Positions 9,216-16,879 of a DNA stretch of 64,000 bases are shown here, one piece after another; the stretch's first letter is position 1; each line of letters begins with the position of its first letter. Both the position numbers and the translations under genes were made by a program. This DNA is from Cohnella lupini (GTDB lineage Bacteria; Bacillota; Bacilli; Paenibacillales; Paenibacillaceae), in contig NZ_QRDY01000003.1 of assembly GCF_003386205.1 (NCBI RefSeq), forward strand, positions 124,001 through 188,000, given 5' to 3'. The notes under the pieces were generated by a model. It was not told the DNA's origin. It worked only from the letters and a program-made list of their open reading frames with translations, and made no database searches.

Positions 9216-10682
9216 ATGCCAATCACGATAAATTCTAGCCTGGAAGCGGAAGTATTCATTCACCCGGTCTACAAGGATGGGAGCTTTCCGTTTCCGCTAA
9301 GCGATACGAACAGGGCACCCGGGAAGACCACATGGTTTCGCGGTAGAGTAGCCGGGGAGCCGGAGGCGCTCGCGGTCGGATTGGGCGAACGGAAAGACGC
9401 GACCTCCGAGCGCGTGCGTCGAGCGGGAGGCGCCGCCGCAAGACAGCTGTTAAGCGAGGGCAACAGCAACGCGACGCTTGTCCGTACTCTCGATTTGGTG
9501 GACGTCATGGATAAAGAGGGCGTTGCCGTTTGGCTGCAAGCATGGCTGGAGGGTTGGATGTACGGCTTGTACCGGTTCGATAAGTACAAAGCGGTTTATG
9601 ATAACGGTTCAAGAGACGTTACTCTTAATTTGATGCCTGCGGACTGGCCGGAGCTAACCGAAATCGAGCTGGAAAACACGATATCGTTAGCACGAGCGAG
9701 AGCGGAAGGGGTAAGACTGGCGAGAGATTTGGTCAACGAGCCTCCCGAAGTGCTTAATCCCGAAGCTTTCGTGGAAAGAACGGTAGCTTACTTCGAGAAC
9801 ATGCCGGTTCAGGTGCATGTCTATCGCGGTCGGGAGCTTGAGGAACGACAAATGAACGGATTGATCGCGGTAGGATCGGGCAGCAAGTATCGGCCTGCCT
9901 TGATAGAGATACGTTACGAAGCGGATGCAAGCCTCCCGATGCTGGCGCTCGCAGGTAAAGGGATCACGTTCGACATGGGCGGCATGAATATCAAAACCGG
10001 CAGGGATATCAGCGACGCGCGCATGGATATGGGAGGAGCCGCGGCGGTGATCGGCGCGATGGCCATTCTGGTTCGTCAACGCGCCAAAGTTAACGTGACG
10101 GCTCTGCTTGCTATCGCCGACAACCTTCCGGGAACCGCGGCCATGCTTCCGTCATCCATCGTCCGATTTCCGAACGGGCTCACCGTTCAAGTGGCCAATA
10201 CCGATGGAGAAGGCCGGTTGGTTCTTGCCGACGCGCTGTTGCACGCAGCCAAACTAGGCGCATCGGAAGCGATAGATATTGCCACGTTAACGGGGAATGT
10301 CGGACAAGCTCTCGGACTAGGATTGGCAGGCATTTGGGGCGATTCCGGCATGACCGAGGCGCTGGTTGGGATCGGCGAGGAGAACGGGGAGCGGTTGTGG
10401 CCAATGCCGCTCGTCGATGAGTACGAGTCGGATCTTCGAAGTCATTACGCGGATTTGCACAACGTCGGAACGTCGGGCTTGGCCGGCGCGATTACCGCGG
10501 CGTTGTTCATTCGCCGTTTCGTAGCGGCATCTATGCGCTGGGTTCATATCGACATGGCGGGAACGGTGCAGTACAAGCAGGATGTGGTTCATTCGGAAGC
10601 GGGTGCAACGGGTTACGGAGCCCGGCTTCTCGCCGACTATGCGACAAGCCGGTCGCTAAGCTTGGCGGATAAAGGGGAGTGA
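9216..10682 (+). CDS. Leucyl aminopeptidase, M17 family
   Basis: Cytosolic di-metal aminopeptidase that removes N-terminal residues from short peptides. All expected ligands are visible: Lys248 and Asp253 in AGKGITFDMGG, Asp271 in MDMGGAAAV, Asp330 and Glu332 in NTDGEGRL, with catalytic Lys260 and Arg334. Two motif positions differ from the usual form (FDMGG for FDSGG, NTDGEGR for NTDAEGR). Start ATG 9216 follows AGAAGGGG; a longer frame from 9141 overlaps the ATPase gene and lacks a ribosome site. 488 residues. Being directly coupled to a peptide importer, it probably degrades the imported peptides. Confidence 0.92.
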   Translation: MPITINSSLEAEVFIHPVYKDGSFPFPLSDTNRAPGKTTWFRGRVAGEPEALAVGLGERKDATSERVRRAGGAAARQLLSEGNSNATLVRTLDLVDVMDKEGVAVWLQAWLEGWMYGLYRFDKYKAVYDNGSRDVTLNLMPADWPELTEIELENTISLARARAEGVRLARDLVNEPPEVLNPEAFVERTVAYFENMPVQVHVYRGRELEERQMNGLIAVGSGSKYRPALIEIRYEADASLPMLALAGKGITFDMGGMNIKTGRDISDARMDMGGAAAVIGAMAILVRQRAKVNVTALLAIADNLPGTAAMLPSSIVRFPNGLTVQVANTDGEGRLVLADALLHAAKLGASEAIDIATLTGNVGQALGLGLAGIWGDSGMTEALVGIGEENGERLWPMPLVDEYESDLRSHYADLHNVGTSGLAGAITAALFIRRFVAASMRWVHIDMAGTVQYKQDVVHSEAGATGYGARLLADYATSRSLSLADKGE

Positions 10683-10686
10683 GTCT

Positions 10687-11379
10687 ATGATTCTGGAAGT
10701 AATCGCGACTAGTCTGCAGGATGCCGTGCAAGCCGAGGACAATGGAGCCGACCGTTTAGAGCTGATTACCTCGTATGCCGAAGGCGGTTTAACGCCAAAC
10801 ATCGGTCTGGTCGAACAGATCGTCAGAGCGATAAGCATTCCCGTACACGTCATGGTCAGGCCTCATAGCAGAACCTTCGTATACGATCGCTACGATATAG
10901 ATACGATGACCGCCGATATCAAAGCCATATCTTCAATCGGCGCCGCGGGTGTCGTATTGGGACCTTTAACTTCGGAGGGGAACATTGACCAGCGTTCTTT
11001 GGAAGCTTTGCTTTCTTTCGCAGGAACCATGAACGTGACATTTCATCGCGCGTTCGACGAGTTGGAGGATCAGGTTGCCGGACTGCGGATTCTACAAGGT
11101 TATTCGCAAATCAACCGTGTGCTTACATCGGGAGGAATCAAGTCCGCCCTAGAAGCGATCCCCGAAATTCGGCGGCTTGTGGAGGAGGCGGACGGAAGCT
11201 CATTGACCATTCTTGCCGGCAGCGGATTAAAGGTGGAAGGCATTCTATCCTTCATCGAACAAACGAAGGTCAAGGAAGTGCATTTCGGCTCCGCGGTTCG
11301 ATTCAATGGGTCCGGTCTTGAACCGATCGATTGCCTTAAGTTAAGGACATTAGCCGGCATTCTTCACGAGAAGGTCTGA
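10687..11379 (+). CDS. cutC: CutC-family TIM-barrel protein
   Basis: Recognised by GADRLELITSYAEGGLTPNIGL at the N-terminus (read as two parts), the VMVRPHSRTF strand and TFHRAFDE. 230 residues, close to the family length and without extensions. The family was named for copper homeostasis in Escherichia coli, but that role is doubtful and the fold is that of an enzyme. Here it starts 4 bases after an aminopeptidase stop, inside an operon for uptake and cleavage of a small molecule, which argues for a catabolic enzymatic role rather than copper handling (inference). No metal-resistance genes are nearby. Confidence 0.88.
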   Translation: MILEVIATSLQDAVQAEDNGADRLELITSYAEGGLTPNIGLVEQIVRAISIPVHVMVRPHSRTFVYDRYDIDTMTADIKAISSIGAAGVVLGPLTSEGNIDQRSLEALLSFAGTMNVTFHRAFDELEDQVAGLRILQGYSQINRVLTSGGIKSALEAIPEIRRLVEEADGSSLTILAGSGLKVEGILSFIEQTKVKEVHFGSAVRFNGSGLEPIDCLKLRTLAGILHEKV

Positions 11380-11405
11380 AAATAGAGTTGAAAAAGGTGA
11401 ACAAA

Positions 11406-12356
11406 TTGCATCCAGAGGATAGATACGTAGTAGGAGTGGATTTGGGAGGCACGAAAATCGCGGCTGCGTTATTCGATGCCGGCGGCAGCATAATCAATCG
11501 CGAACGTATGGACACGGCGGGCACGAAAACCGCGGAAGAGGTCGTTCAGCGAATGGTTTCGATGATTAATCGTGTTGCGCAAGGAAGACAGATTTACGGT
11601 GTAGGTCTTGCATCGCCGGGCGCCGTGAACAGCCGTGAAGGAATCGTCCTTAACGGGACGAATCTTCCGGAATGGGTAGACGTTCCGTTGAAAAGGTGGA
11701 TGGAGACTTCCTTGGGCACTCAGGTAAAGGTCGTTAACGACGCGAATGCGGCGGCATGGGGAGAGTACGTGAGCGGTGCTGGCAAAGGAGCGGAGAATAT
11801 GGTCTACGTGACCTTCAGCACCGGAATCGGCGCGGGAATCGTGTTAGACGGTAATTTGCTGCTCGGTACCCATTCTTTCGCCGGCGAGCTTGGCCATACC
11901 ATTATCGATCCGGCCGGTCCTTTGTGCAGCTGTGGCAGCCGGGGGTGCTGGGAAACATTTGCTTCCGGAACCGCTATTCGAGAGTCGGCTCTCAGGTTAA
12001 TGGATAGTAGGCCGTCGCTCATTTCGGAAATAGCGGGCGCGAGCAACGAGGCCGTATCCGCAAAGCATGTTTTTGAAGCGCTTAGGCGGGACGACCCCGT
12101 GGCTATCGAGGTGATCGGTCGGACGATTCAATACATGGCGCTCGGCCTCGTGAACGTGATCCATACGTTTAATCCGGATCGGATCGTCATAGGCGGCGGA
12201 GTCAGCAAAGCGGGCGATTTACTTTTCGCGGCGCTTAGGGCGAGAACGGAAGAGCTTGTCATGGAACCTTACCGTCGTACCTTCGATATTGTGCCGGCCG
12301 GTTTGAACGACGATGTAGGCTTGGTGGGAGCAGCTGCCTTATTTTCTCGAAATTGA
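11406..12356 (+). CDS. ROK-family sugar kinase (glucokinase/amino-sugar kinase-like)
   Basis: Predicted ATP-dependent sugar kinase: phosphate-binding DLGGTKIAAA near the N-terminus, GEYV after a VNDANAAAWG catalytic segment, GHTIIDP and the zinc motif CSCGSRGCWE. No helix-turn-helix is present, unlike the repressor at the head of the operon. I chose TTG 11406, six bases after AAGGTG; an in-frame TTG at 11388 is the alternative. About 316 residues. As the last gene of the operon it suggests that a sugar or amino sugar is released by the upstream enzymes and phosphorylated. Substrate cannot be read from sequence. Confidence 0.88.
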   Translation: MHPEDRYVVGVDLGGTKIAAALFDAGGSIINRERMDTAGTKTAEEVVQRMVSMINRVAQGRQIYGVGLASPGAVNSREGIVLNGTNLPEWVDVPLKRWMETSLGTQVKVVNDANAAAWGEYVSGAGKGAENMVYVTFSTGIGAGIVLDGNLLLGTHSFAGELGHTIIDPAGPLCSCGSRGCWETFASGTAIRESALRLMDSRPSLISEIAGASNEAVSAKHVFEALRRDDPVAIEVIGRTIQYMALGLVNVIHTFNPDRIVIGGGVSKAGDLLFAALRARTEELVMEPYRRTFDIVPAGLNDDVGLVGAAALFSRN

Positions 12357-12470
12357 TCCGACAATAACTGTCGCATATTTCCTATTATATGGAAAATATT
12401 CTCTTTTTATCGCGTTTGTGATAGAATGAGATTACTTCAAATATGCATCCTTTTAGGAGTGGCTGGATAC

Positions 12471-12993
12471 ATGAACTTCCTCCGTGATTCGAATATACCG
12501 GAAGCGTTCTGGTCAGAAGATGAAGTGCTGGGCGAACTCTATTCACAGATGTTGAAGGTCGTTCGCCATAAGTTATGGCGTAAGAACGATGCGGGTGACG
12601 TGGTACAAGAAGCCTGGGTACGTATATTGGAAAAGAGATCGACTTTAAGGAACAAGGACAAGCTTATTCCTTGGGCTAAGGCGATCGCCTCCAACCTTGC
12701 TTCTAATGCTAATCGCGCAAGGCGACCACGAAAGTATCGACGAGCATCTGGAGAACGAGTTATCCGGTACGAGGTCTGTTGCTGACCCTGAATCGCTAAT
12801 GGAGCTGTCCGATTTGTTGGGGCAGTTGGATCCTGTGACAAGAACGCTGCTTCTGTACAAATTTTATTACGGTTTGAAGGATGCGGAGATTGCGACCGCT
12901 TTACAGTTGCCGGTCGGGACGGTAAAGGCTCGAATTCATCGCGGCAAGGCAAGGTTGAAAACCCAAGTCGAGGACGTAGATCGACATACATAA
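12471..12993 (+). pseudogene. Sigma-70 family (ECF-like) sigma factor split by a frameshift
   Basis: Region 2 of an ECF-type sigma factor is encoded from ATG 12471 (AGGAGT upstream) in one frame (AGDVVQEAWVRILEKR, then NLASNANRARR). Region 4 continues one frame over (LDPVTRTLLLYKFYYGLKDAE and LPVGTVKARIHRGKARLK) to the stop at 12993. The switch falls between about 12700 and 12730 and corresponds to one extra base or two missing bases. The second piece has no ribosome site. No homopolymer lies at the junction. It is either a true mutation, a sequence error, recoding, or less likely two separate subunits. No anti-sigma gene follows. Normal full length would be about 170 residues. Confidence 0.75.
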
Positions 12994-13038
12994 TCCATTT
13001 CCCCTCTGTTCATGCTATGGTATGGAGGTGAGGGTGAA

Positions 13039-13170
13039 ATGGCAAAAAACAAAAAACAAAAACTCGGAAACGCGAACTCGAATCAAACGGAATTCGCATC
13101 CGAATCGAACGTCAACAGCAACACGGTTAATAAAGCTGCACAGAAAAATTCTAACCAGTCTAATCGTTAG
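13039..13170 (+). CDS. Gamma-type small acid-soluble spore protein
   Basis: A 43-residue reading frame with GGAGGTGAGGG just upstream. The product is rich in Asn, Gln, Ser and Lys, lacks Cys and Trp, and contains the hallmark TEFASESNVNSN followed by a second NTVNKAAQKNSNQSN segment, as in SspE/gamma-type spore proteins. These are made in the forespore and degraded to amino acids at germination by the GPR protease. Shorter than the Bacillus protein, with one clear repeat rather than two. It has its own terminator 75 bases downstream. Confidence is high because of the ribosome site and motif. Confidence 0.85.
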   Translation: MAKNKKQKLGNANSNQTEFASESNVNSNTVNKAAQKNSNQSNR

Positions 13171-13248
13171 TAGGGTGCGTTAGAATTGCGTTATGTTGAA
13201 GGTCGGAATACCAGTTGTATGTGAGATAACATGATGGGATTTTTAGAG

Positions 13249-13275
13249 AGGGACTCTAAGGGTCCCTTTCTTTTT
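13249..13275 (+). terminator. Terminator after the spore-protein gene
   Basis: AGGGAC (13249-13254) pairs with GTCCCT (13262-13267), followed by TTCTTTTT. Confidence 0.75.
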
Positions 13276-13343
13276 GTCGAAAATCCGTTTATAATGTTAG
13301 GAAAACTAACGTATTTTGACAATTGATGTTGGAGTGATGAGAG

Positions 13344-14789
13344 ATGGCGCAATGGCAACGGTGGTTAAAGAATTCGGATAAAGGGACGAACAATATTCAA
13401 CTTTCCCGACCCGATAAGTCGAACGACGTCTCGCAGAAGATAAGCGCCTCCGTTGAAACCAAGCCCGACGCACTCAGACATATGATAGAGGAAGCGGTAG
13501 TGATCTCGGATCGACTTCAAGCGGCAGTATCGGAAGTGGATTCCAGCATGAACCAGCTGGATGCTATCGCTGACAAGACGGCGGATCACGAAGAGAAGCT
13601 TCGACATAACAGCAAGACTGCCATGCTCCGGCTGGAAGAGGCGTTCTCGTCCTTGCAGGAAGTTTCCGCCGCATCGCAAGAAATTCGCGGCGTCACGGAA
13701 GTGTTGAGCTCCCAGAGTCTGAAGACGCGGGACGTCGTTGTAGACGTCTGCCGGTCTCTGAACCATACGGATGACGTTATGAACGACCTTGCCAAGAACC
13801 ATGGCACGATGGAGGAGCGGATCAACGGATTAATCGCCCAAGCTTCCAAAATCGGTGAAATAAACGAGCTGATTCAGGAAATCGTGACGCAAACCTCCTT
13901 GCTGGCCTTGAATGCGGCTATCGAAGCCGCGCACGCGGGCGAGCACGGGCGCGGCTTCTCCATCGTCGCGCAGGAAATCAGGAAGCTGGCCGAACAAAGC
14001 GGACAAGCCGTAAAGCGCTCGACCAGCATCGTGCAGAATATCGAGTCGGGTATTCGCCAAGTCGTAAGCTCGGTGGATAACGAGAAAAATTCGGTTGCTC
14101 TCGGCATCGTGGAAATGAACAAAACGCGCGAGAAAATGGACGTTATCTTTAATTCTTTCCTTACGGTAGACGAGCATATTAACAAAACCTTGGAATTCGC
14201 GGTGGAACAGGCGGACCGTACGTCGGCGACTAACGCTATGCTAGAGGACGTCGTCGAATCCGTTGGCTTAACGATCAGCAGCGTGGACGATACGCTTGCC
14301 CAGAATAGAAGGCAAAGGACGGAAATCACGAATCTCGGTCGGGTATCCGAAGAGTTGAGGGAGTCCGCGGACGAGTTGATCGAAGCCGTTCAGAACGCGG
14401 GAGGCCGCGCTTGGGAAGGCGTTGCTGCCTCGGATACGGCGCGTTGGACCGATTTGCTTAGAACGTTGATATCCGATCCTTCCCTAGCCGGAATGGGAGA
14501 AGAAGACCATCGCGAGGTGCTCGGAGGCTGCATGCAAAGAAACGCGGGAATCGATGCGATTTGGTCGAACCGCAGCGACGGTTCCTTCGTCTTTTCGCAG
14601 CCGGAAGCCGGGTTGCTCAACGCGAGAGGTAGAGAGTGGTGGAAGAAAGCGATGAACGGTGAAACCTTCGTTTCGGAAATCTATATATCCGCGATAACGA
14701 AAAAGCCTTGTTTAACGGTTTCGATGCCATTGCGGCGCCCGGATGGGACGGCTTTCGGAGTGATCGGAATCGACATTGTGGTTTCTTGA
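13344..14789 (+). CDS. Soluble methyl-accepting chemotaxis protein with C-terminal Cache-like sensor
   Basis: Cytoplasmic signal transducer. There is no transmembrane segment. A long coiled coil (about residues 40-340) contains the chemoreceptor hairpin tip ([20 protein letters not shown], then the [12 protein letters not shown] turn and [12 protein letters not shown]), the site that binds CheA and CheW. The last 130 residues resemble a Cache/PDC sensor fold ([20 protein letters not shown] and [10 protein letters not shown]). The order is therefore reversed compared with ordinary receptors, which sense first and signal second. 481 residues, ATG after GAGTGATGAGAG. No chemotaxis genes adjoin it, so it probably joins the main array or senses an internal solute. 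Confidence 0.85.
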   Translation: MAQWQRWLKNSDKGTNNIQLSRPDKSNDVSQKISASVETKPDALRHMIEEAVVISDRLQAAVSEVDSSMNQLDAIADKTADHEEKLRHNSKTAMLRLEEAFSSLQEVSAASQEIRGVTEVLSSQSLKTRDVVVDVCRSLNHTDDVMNDLAKNHGTMEERINGLIAQASKIGEINELIQEIVTQTSLLALNAAIEAAHAGEHGRGFSIVAQEIRKLAEQSGQAVKRSTSIVQNIESGIRQVVSSVDNEKNSVALGIVEMNKTREKMDVIFNSFLTVDEHINKTLEFAVEQADRTSATNAMLEDVVESVGLTISSVDDTLAQNRRQRTEITNLGRVSEELRESADELIEAVQNAGGRAWEGVAASDTARWTDLLRTLISDPSLAGMGEEDHREVLGGCMQRNAGIDAIWSNRSDGSFVFSQPEAGLLNARGREWWKKAMNGETFVSEIYISAITKKPCLTVSMPLRRPDGTAFGVIGIDIVVS

Positions 14790-14886
14790 CAAAAAACCGA
14801 GCAAAAACAGTTCTCAAATGGATGATTTTGCGGTATGATATAGATAATGTTATGAAAGTTAACAAGAACTAGGCAGGTGATCTATC

Positions 14887-15243
14887 ATGACGAAACCATC
14901 CGTATCATTCGTACCCTCGGCGTCTCCGCGTCGCAAAGCGGGGGAGGTACATTCTTTGTTGGAGGCTTTGATCTCGAAGCGAGAACAGGAAATATCGGAA
15001 ATCGAACAGATGGTGGAGCGTTACGAGCGGCGTTTAAGGTTGGAAGAGCAAGCTTACCGGTCGATGTCCACGCTTCGTCGTATGTTAACGGGTAAGAAAC
15101 CGGATCATCACCTGGCGTTGGAATATATTCATTACGTTAAGAAGCCGATGGAGAAAGCGCGGACGCTCCGTCTGGAGATCGCTAATTATCGGGAAATGCT
15201 TAATGGCTCGATCCCTACCGAACTCCCCGAAATGCTCGTTTGA
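14887..15243 (+). CDS. Conserved-looking hypothetical protein with coiled coil
   Basis: I do not recognise this 118-residue protein. It starts at ATG 14887 with AGGTGA 8 bases upstream. The charged region around residues 25-60 (SKREQEISEIEQMVERYERR) and 85-105 look helical and probably form a coiled coil. There is no signal peptide or membrane segment. It stands alone between the chemoreceptor gene and a shared terminator. The clear ribosome site, coding-like composition and terminator make it a likely real gene. Function unknown. Confidence 0.65.
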   Translation: MTKPSVSFVPSASPRRKAGEVHSLLEALISKREQEISEIEQMVERYERRLRLEEQAYRSMSTLRRMLTGKKPDHHLALEYIHYVKKPMEKARTLRLEIANYREMLNGSIPTELPEMLV

Positions 15244-15278
15244 TGTTAGGTTTGCATTGTTCGGCTTATAGGAAATGA

Positions 15279-15325
15279 AATAGGAGCTTTCTCAAAAGGG
15301 TTAACCTTTGAGAAAGCTCCTATTT
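15279..15325. terminator. Bidirectional terminator between the hypothetical gene and amt
   Basis: Two arms of about 20 bases (AATAGGAGCTTTCTCAAAGG-type, read AAATAGGAGCTTTCTCAAA and TTTGAGAAAGCTCCTATTT) form a near-perfect hairpin, with A-rich sequence on one side and T-rich on the other. It therefore serves both converging transcripts. Confidence 0.85.
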
Positions 15326-15346
15326 TTGTTTTTATTGCAGCCTATC

Positions 15347-16633
15347 TTATTCCTTGGAGCTGCCGCGAAGCTGATCGACATCTAGGAAATCGTGATCTTG
15401 GCTATACGCGGGAACACCGTGGATGCTAACGTCTAGGCCGATAAGCTCCTCGTCTCGCGACACGCGAACGGGCTTGAAATATTGAATCAGCTTTAAGGCG
15501 AGCCACGTTAAAGCAAAGCCCCAAACCGCTACGACGACAAGGCCGAGGGCTTGAACGCCTAACAAATGCCAGCCGCCGCCGTAGAACAGCCCCGTATAAG
15601 TTGCGGTACCCGGCATGGCGAAGAGTCCGACCGCCAGCGTTCCGATACTGCCGCTGATGCCGTGAACGGCGAACGCGCCGACGGGATCGTCGACCTTTCG
15701 CTTCTCTAGCCATTCGCTTGCCAGTACCATGACGATCCCCGATACGGCACCGATGAGAATGGCCGCCGCGTCCGAAACGAAGGCGCAACCGGCCGTAATG
15801 CCGACTAATCCAGCCAAGGCACCGTTGATAACCATAGGAGGATCGGCTTTCCGGTAGCGCAACATCGTAAATAAAATACTCGCGGCGCAACCGGCCGCGG
15901 ATGCCAGCATCGTGGTTACCGCAATATGCCCGATTCCGTCGTTCGTGGCGCTAAGCGTGCTGCCGGAGTTAAATCCGAACCACCCGAACCAGAGAATAAA
16001 GGCTCCGACGGATGCGAGAGGAAGATTAGAGGGCGGAACGATATTGATTTTCCCCTCCGCGCCGAATCGGCCTATTCGAGGGCCTATAAATATGGCAGCG
16101 GCAAGCGCCGCGAAGCCGCCTAAAGCATGAATGGCGGCGGAGCCGGCAAAATCGATCATCCCGAGCTTAGCCAACCAACCGTTTGCCGACCATATCCAAT
16201 GTCCGGAAATCGGATAAATAAGACCTGTCATAATTATCGTGTATATAATGTATGCGCGAAAGTGAATGCGCTCGGCGACCGCGCCGGAAACGATGGAAAT
16301 AACCGCGATAACGAACGCGCATTGAAACAGCCAGTATGTATCGTGAGAAATATTTAACGAAAGATGCGTTAGGTCTCCTCCCATGAAGAAGCCGGACAAG
16401 CCGATCAAACCGCCCGAATCTTTGCCGTACATGAACGCGAATCCGATGGCGTAAAATACAAGCGCTCCGAATGCGATATCGACGAAAACTTTCATAATAA
16501 TGCTAACGGCGTTTTTCTGACGTACGAAGCCGGCTTCAAGTAAAGCGAAACCGCCTTCCATCAATAGAATCATCGCTGCGGTCAAGACTACCCATATCGT
16601 GTCCATCCCTCTCGATAATTGCTCTATTTCCAT
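15347..16633 (-). CDS. amt: Ammonium transporter
   Basis: Membrane channel for ammonium uptake (Amt/Mep/Rh family), 428 residues with about eleven membrane segments. The start ATG (complement of 16633) follows AGGGG. The product begins with an N-out segment and contains the family sequences GFNSGST (phenylalanine gate region), AIHALGGFAALAAAIF and AVHGISGSIGTLAVGLF with the twin pore histidines. The C-terminal cytoplasmic tail has GLDVSIHG, typical of Amt. No glnK/PII gene follows, although the two are usually paired. A GlnR-type operator and a strong promoter lie upstream, so nitrogen limitation probably switches it on. Confidence 0.96.
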   Translation of the reverse strand: MEIEQLSRGMDTIWVVLTAAMILLMEGGFALLEAGFVRQKNAVSIIMKVFVDIAFGALVFYAIGFAFMYGKDSGGLIGLSGFFMGGDLTHLSLNISHDTYWLFQCAFVIAVISIVSGAVAERIHFRAYIIYTIIMTGLIYPISGHWIWSANGWLAKLGMIDFAGSAAIHALGGFAALAAAIFIGPRIGRFGAEGKINIVPPSNLPLASVGAFILWFGWFGFNSGSTLSATNDGIGHIAVTTMLASAAGCAASILFTMLRYRKADPPMVINGALAGLVGITAGCAFVSDAAAILIGAVSGIVMVLASEWLEKRKVDDPVGAFAVHGISGSIGTLAVGLFAMPGTATYTGLFYGGGWHLLGVQALGLVVVAVWGFALTWLALKLIQYFKPVRVSRDEELIGLDVSIHGVPAYSQDHDFLDVDQLRGSSKE

Positions 16634-16689
16634 TTTTTCAACCCCTAATCTTTATGAATACCTTACATATATGATGGAAATCCGACCTC

Positions 16690-16718
16690 ATTATATAGTG
16701 GAGAGTTACCTAAGTCAA
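16690..16718 (-). promoter_or_regulatory. Sigma-A promoter of amt
   Basis: Read on the minus strand: TTGACT (16718-16713), 17 bases, TATAAT (16695-16690). Transcription should start near 16683, about 50 bases before the amt start codon. Confidence 0.75.
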
Positions 16719-16725
16719 CGATAAA

Positions 16726-16742
16726 TGTAATGATACGTAACA
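16726..16742. promoter_or_regulatory. GlnR/TnrA-type operator upstream of amt
   Basis: TGTAATGATACGTAACA fits TGTNA-N7-TNACA exactly. Its centre lies about 51 bases upstream of the inferred amt start point, the position known for TnrA-activated promoters in Bacillus subtilis. Activation at low nitrogen is the simplest reading. Confidence 0.7.
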
Positions 16743-16772
16743 TAAGCGACACAAAAGCAGAAAATTATTCCG

Positions 16773-16801
16773 TTGACAGTGAGAATGATAATTGTTATCA
16801 T
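16773..16801 (+). promoter_or_regulatory. Promoter with overlapping Fur box for the siderophore lipoprotein gene
   Basis: TTGACA (16773-16778), 17 bases, TATCAT (16796-16801). The 7-1-7 repeat TGATAATTGTTATCA (16786-16800) covers the spacer and the -10 element and matches the Fur consensus at all but one symmetric position. Iron-loaded Fur would block this promoter. Confidence 0.8.
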
Positions 16802-16879
16802 TTGAATCGTTGTAAAGGATGAAGCAAAAATTTATTTTGCTACAATTACGAACGATATAGTCGTTTAGGGGGAACTGTC

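Noticed and set aside
12700-12730. Programmed +1 frameshift at AGG-C in the sigma gene
   Set aside because: AGG-C recalls the yeast Ty1 site, but the preceding codon does not allow the matching slip and nothing else supports recoding; kept only as a possibility.
14877-15095. Plus-strand frame overlapping the coiled-coil hypothetical gene
   Set aside because: The frame from ATG 14887 has the better ribosome-site spacing, ends just before the terminator and has a plausible helical product.
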